Source of the DNA: BMS3ABIN04 sp965554225
Lineage (GTDB): Bacteria > Bacteroidota > Ignavibacteria > Ignavibacteriales > Melioribacteraceae
Length of the DNA stretch: 7,157 nucleotides
Assembly: GCA_965554225.1 (NCBI GenBank)
Contig: CBEVZC010000145.1
Span: forward strand, 1-7,157
Direction of reading: 5' to 3'
Below are positions 4,819-7,157 of the stretch, piece after piece. Position 1 is the first letter of the stretch. Every line of letters starts with the position of its first letter. Position numbers and translations under genes: made by a program. Under the pieces are notes generated by a model. It saw only the letters and a list, made by a program, of their open reading frames with translations, searched no databases and was not told where the DNA came from.

Positions 4819-5727
4819 ATGAAAAAATTATATTTTATAATATTTACATGCGCAGTTTCCTTTTCCGCGTTATCGGCTCAGGTAAGTATGGAAATTGGAA
4901 ACAACATGCTTGTTGAAACAACAGGCGGAGTTTATATATCAGGCGCTTCGGATGTAGTTGAAACAGGAACCGGTTACTTAAAAGGTGTTGTTGAATCATC
5001 TTCGCTATCGGGAGTTACACAGTTTGCCGGACTAACATTTTCGAGCGGTTTTACCGGAATAATTAAAAGAACTACGGGAACGCCTTACGCTAAGGGTAAC
5101 GGAGAAGGAACTAATTTTAAAAGGTATTACGAATTGAATAATACTTCGGGAAGTGCTCTTGTTGCTAATTGCGACGTTGTTTGTGTTACCAGTGGAGCTA
5201 ACGATGAAACCAACGGTGTCGGCGCTCCTTATTTTGAATATAATTATCAATCTTCATGGAACGGTTACGGCGACGGTTCAACGGGATCAACAATTCAAGC
5301 GACTAGTGTATCGGTTCCTAACGGAAATTCGGACTTGGTTTTTGCCGGCGGAATTGGTGTTGCGGCTAAGATTTTTCTTCAAGGTCCTTACAATGCATCA
5401 TCTAATAATATGAATACAACCTTAAACGCCGATGTTCCCATGACTTCACCTTATACCGAAGATCCGAGAACGGCAAGTGCCAAACCTTCTTCCGCAGTAG
5501 ATTGGGTGCTGGTTCAATTAAGAGATGCTACTACTCCTTCAACAATTATTGCGTCTCGATCAGCATTTTTGAAAAACGATGGCACATTAATTGAGGATGA
5601 TGGTACAGGAGAAATTGGAATTAAAGCAGCACCGGGTAATTATTATATTGCAATTAAACATAGAAATCACCTTGCGGTAATGACTGCAGCCGTTCAGAGC
5701 GGTTTAACTTGGAAAACTTCTCCGTAA
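4819..5727 (+). CDS. Secreted protein of the KIFLQGPYN/HRNHLAVM family, lacking the C-terminal calcium-loop part (302 aa)
   Basis: A signal peptide with cleavage expected at SA|QV after residue 20 shows export. Residues about 25-180 are Gly/Ser/Thr-rich and beta-strand-like (GGVYISG, FKRYYELNN, DLVFAGGIG) without a domain I can name. Residues 184-288 carry a recognisable secreted module: KIFLQGPYN, MNTTLNADVPMTSPYTEDPR, DWVLVQLRD, FLKNDG and HRNHLAVM. In proteins of this type as I recall them from Ignavibacteria-like genomes, HRNHLAVM is followed in the same chain by YDFTTG...KFYGG...GDxxGDG calcium loops. Here the protein stops 14 residues later, at KTSP, and that missing part is encoded by the next gene. 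Two Cys (118, 122) stand close together. No type IX sorting domain is seen. Expression is probably controlled by the CRP-type site and the upstream TTGACA promoter. Molecular function is unknown. Frames at 5032-5250 (minus) and 5153-5413 are shadows. Confidence 0.8.
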   Translation: MKKLYFIIFTCAVSFSALSAQVSMEIGNNMLVETTGGVYISGASDVVETGTGYLKGVVESSSLSGVTQFAGLTFSSGFTGIIKRTTGTPYAKGNGEGTNFKRYYELNNTSGSALVANCDVVCVTSGANDETNGVGAPYFEYNYQSSWNGYGDGSTGSTIQATSVSVPNGNSDLVFAGGIGVAAKIFLQGPYNASSNNMNTTLNADVPMTSPYTEDPRTASAKPSSAVDWVLVQLRDATTPSTIIASRSAFLKNDGTLIEDDGTGEIGIKAAPGNYYIAIKHRNHLAVMTAAVQSGLTWKTSP

Positions 5728-5763
5728 TTTTGGGTGAGTTACAAAAGGGAAAAAGTTTACCAC

Positions 5764-5779
5764 TGTGAGACATGTCACA
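5764..5779. promoter_or_regulatory. Perfect CRP-type site TGTGA-GACATG-TCACA
   Basis: The second exact match to TGTGA-N6-TCACA. The symmetry extends to ACTGTGA...TCACAGT (5762-5781). Its centre, 5771.5, is 56.5 bp before the ATG at 5828, nearly the distance at the preceding gene. A weak -10-like TAAATT (5800-5805) has identical spacing to it. It lies in the 100-bp gap between two secreted-protein genes, which implies that the downstream gene has its own promoter. Confidence 0.7.
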
Positions 5780-5799
5780 GTTATTTAAAGTTTATGTAT

Positions 5800-5805
5800 T
5801 AAATT
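5800..5805 (+). promoter_or_regulatory. -10-like TAAATT of a CRP-dependent promoter
   Basis: Four of six bases match TATAAT. I chose it because its distance to the CRP-type palindrome (33.5 bp, end to centre) equals that at the preceding gene. TATTAA at 5797-5802 is an alternative. A very strong ribosome-binding site, AAAGGAGG (5815-5822), follows 5 bases before the ATG at 5828. Confidence 0.35.
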
Positions 5806-5827
5806 TGTACAAACAAAGGAGGATGGA

Positions 5828-6247
5828 ATGAAAAAAACTAGCACTATTATTTTACTCTTATTACTGGCGGTTTCCGTTTCTTTTGCACAGAGTAAAAAAC
5901 AGGAGACAATTAAGAAACATTTTAACAATAATAAGAAAATTGAGAAAACTGCTGTTAAAACACCAAATTCTACAACTACAGCTACTCAGTACGATTTTAC
6001 TACCGGCTCGGATAAGTTTTACGGCGGAACTGCAGGCGCAACTGAGGTTGAAGCCGGTGTCTGGGGTATGATTGCCGGGGATACAGACGGTTCTGGAGTG
6101 GTTGATGCAGCTGATAGAAGTAACACTTGGAATGACAGAAATCAAACTGGTTATCTAAGTAGTGACGTCACTTTAAGTGGTGTTACAGATGCTGGTGATA
6201 GAAGCCAAACCTGGAATAATAGAAATAAAAGTACTCAAGTCCCGTAA
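5828..6247 (+). CDS. Small secreted protein with two dockerin-like calcium loops (139 aa)
   Basis: The start is fixed by a perfect AAAGGAGG ribosome-binding site and a signal peptide with cleavage at FA|QS (after residue 20). ATG 5823 is out of frame. Residues 21-54 are a basic, Lys/Asn/Thr-rich linker. Residues 55-80 carry YDFTTGSDKFYGG and GVWGMIAG. Then come two 12-residue EF-hand-type loops: D85-x-D87-x-S-G-x-V-D93-x-x-D96, followed by RSNTWNDRN, and D113-x-T-x-S-G-x-T-D121-x-x-D124, followed by RSQTWNNRN. Paired loops of this kind are the hallmark of dockerins. Loop 1 is close to ideal, while loop 2 lacks the acidic residue at position 3. The end, NNRNKSTQVP, is a natural family terminus, so the C-terminus is intact. 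It appears to be the detached C-terminal half of the protein type encoded just upstream. It may bind calcium and dock onto a partner, possibly the next gene's product. Frames at 5861-6145 (minus) and 5883-6071 are shadows. Confidence 0.78.
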   Translation: MKKTSTIILLLLLAVSVSFAQSKKQETIKKHFNNNKKIEKTAVKTPNSTTTATQYDFTTGSDKFYGGTAGATEVEAGVWGMIAGDTDGSGVVDAADRSNTWNDRNQTGYLSSDVTLSGVTDAGDRSQTWNNRNKSTQVP

Positions 6248-6286
6248 AATCTATTTAAATTTTTTAAAATAAATTGGAGAAGTAAA

Positions 6287-7157
6287 ATGAGATCTAAATT
6301 AACAAGTTTATTAATATTACTGTTGTTTCTTGTAGCTGTACCTTTTACAAATGCTCAAGTTAATGCAACATTAACAATTGAGAATCAAAATGCTTCAGGT
6401 ACAGATTTCTTTTTTGATATCTATCTGACTGCACCAAATGATCTGCTTTATCTGGGAAATGCTGACTTTGTGTTAACATTCAATTCAGCAAATTTTACTA
6501 ATCCGGTTTTAACTAAAGAAGGTTCAAGCCCTGGCTTTTGTACTTTTGTACCCACAGATCAGAGTGGAAGTAATACTTTACTAACTCAATCAAATTATTT
6601 TGATAATACATCTCCTGCACTAATAACAAGTAATGAACTTATTATTAACCTTAACGGTCCAACTCCTTCAGATCAAACAACGTTTGATACTAGAGTGGCA
6701 AGGATAGATAATCAGTCTTCAACTCACAGATTAGGAAGATTCAAGGTTAGTGGAATAACCAACACTAGTGGAACTATGGGTTTGCAATGGAAAACTAGTG
6801 GAACTGGAGTTGTTACTCAAGTCTTTACTCTAGCTCCAACAAGTCCTTGGAATTCGAGTTCTGTTAATAGTATAAACGCTGTTAATCCATCCGATACACC
6901 TCTCCCTGTAGAACTAACTACTTTCAAAGCAGAAAGTAAAAAGGGAAGCGCTGTCGACTTAAAATGGGAAACTGCCACCGAGGTTAATAATTATGGTTTT
7001 GAAGTTGAAAGAGCAGTGGTAAAAATTCAAAATTCAAAATTCAAAATTCAAAAGAATAGTGAAGAACGTTCTTGGGAAAAGATAGGGTTTATTGAAGGAG
7101 CAGGAAACAGTAATTCACCTAAAAAATACAGCTTTGTCGATAAAAATTTAGTCGGCG
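6287..7157 (+). CDS. Secreted protein, N-terminal beta-sandwich (cohesin-like?) plus FN3-like module; 3' end outside the window
   Basis: An open frame of 290 codons runs to the window edge without a stop. The ribosome-binding site GGAGA (6276-6280) lies 6 bases before the ATG, and a signal peptide is cut at NA|QV (after residue 23). The gene begins 39 bp after the previous stop with no visible promoter, so the two are probably co-transcribed. Residues 26-180 look like a beta-sandwich: VNATLTIENQN, FFFDIYLTAPNDLLYLGNAD, FVLTFNSANF, RLGRFKVSGI. The pattern (a strand of property-bearing FxFDIYL, then LGxxDFVLTFN) is reminiscent of cohesin-like carriers, but I cannot prove it. From residue 206, LPVELTTFKAESKKGSAVDL and WETATEVNNYGFEVER form the FN3-like module that in Bacteroidota usually stands before a type IX secretion sorting domain, which would lie outside the window. 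The loop after VERA contains translated heptamer repeats (KIQNSKFKIQK, 246-256). Confidence 0.82.
   Translation, partial: MRSKLTSLLILLLFLVAVPFTNAQVNATLTIENQNASGTDFFFDIYLTAPNDLLYLGNADFVLTFNSANFTNPVLTKEGSSPGFCTFVPTDQSGSNTLLTQSNYFDNTSPALITSNELIINLNGPTPSDQTTFDTRVARIDNQSSTHRLGRFKVSGITNTSGTMGLQWKTSGTGVVTQVFTLAPTSPWNSSSVNSINAVNPSDTPLPVELTTFKAESKKGSAVDLKWETATEVNNYGFEVERAVVKIQNSKFKIQKNSEERSWEKIGFIEGAGNSNSPKKYSFVDKNLVG
7022..7053 (+). repeat. Heptamer tandem repeat (AAAATTC)4 plus AAAA, inside a gene
   Basis: Four exact copies of AAAATTC plus a partial fifth lie within the coding sequence at 6287-7157. Seven is not a multiple of three, so the translation repeats only every 21 bases (7 codons), and gain or loss of one unit would shift the frame. 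The array sits in a loop of the FN3-like module, where relatives have a shorter segment between FEVER and WEKIGF. Confidence 0.85.

Noticed and set aside
5032..5250. 72-codon minus-strand frame
   Set aside because: A shadow of the secreted-protein gene at 4819-5727, with no recognisable features of its own.
5153..5413. 86-codon frame within 4819-5727
   Set aside because: An alternative plus-strand frame of a gene with clear family motifs, without a ribosome-binding site.
5883..6071. 62-codon plus-strand frame
   Set aside because: Lies in another frame inside the dockerin-like gene and has no start signals.
5861..6145. 94-codon minus-strand frame
   Set aside because: Antisense to the dockerin-like gene. 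The Cys/Ser-rich product looks like a complement of Thr/Asn codons.

Overview
The window looks like a piece of an AT-rich Bacteroidota genome, most probably class Ignavibacteria or a close relative. This placement is an inference. It rests on four secreted proteins whose predicted signal-peptide cleavage leaves Gln at position +1, on the LPVELTTF...WETATEVNNYGFEVER module that usually precedes a type IX secretion sorting domain, on the KIFLQGPYN...DWVLVQLRD...HRNHLAVM secreted family, and on intergenic DNA full of degenerate short repeats. No phylogenetic marker in the window is complete.

Layout, all genes on the + strand. (1) 1-339 is the 3' end of tsaD, a tRNA t6A synthesis gene. (2) 340-940 has no convincing gene. 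It holds three related dispersed-repeat heads, several hairpins, a 95-nt element closed by a perfect 10-bp inverted repeat (696-790), and a TTGACA-N17-TATATT promoter flanked by two copies of the palindrome TTTCCTT-N5-AAGGAAA. (3) 941-2197 is a very AT-rich AAA_14/DUF4143-type ATPase. (4) 2198-2772 holds a 35-codon relic of a response-regulator gene, a heptamer array, a hairpin, a T-rich array and the promoter region of the next gene. (5) 2773-4212 is a secreted fibre-like protein with three NVGIG repeats and a C-terminal C1q-like domain. (6) 4213-4818 is a 606-bp regulatory and repeat region with a second TTGACA-N17-TATATT promoter, an inverted repeat on its -35, and a perfect CRP-type site. 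(7) 4819-5727, 5828-6247 and 6287-end are three consecutive secreted proteins. The second carries two dockerin-like calcium loops. The third has an N-terminal beta-sandwich that may be cohesin-like and an FN3-like module, and runs off the window.

The most interesting part is 4750-7157. The proteins at 4819 and 5828 look like the two halves of what I recall as one longer secreted protein. Each half now has its own signal peptide and its own CRP-type site. The two sites lie 55-57 bp upstream of their start codons and have the same spacing to a -10-like hexamer. The third gene follows 39 bp later with no promoter of its own that I can see. Together they look like a cAMP/CRP-family-regulated set of surface or extracellular proteins. 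The second notable item is the doubly operated promoter of the ATPase gene, which suggests tight repression, possibly by the ATPase's own winged-helix segment.
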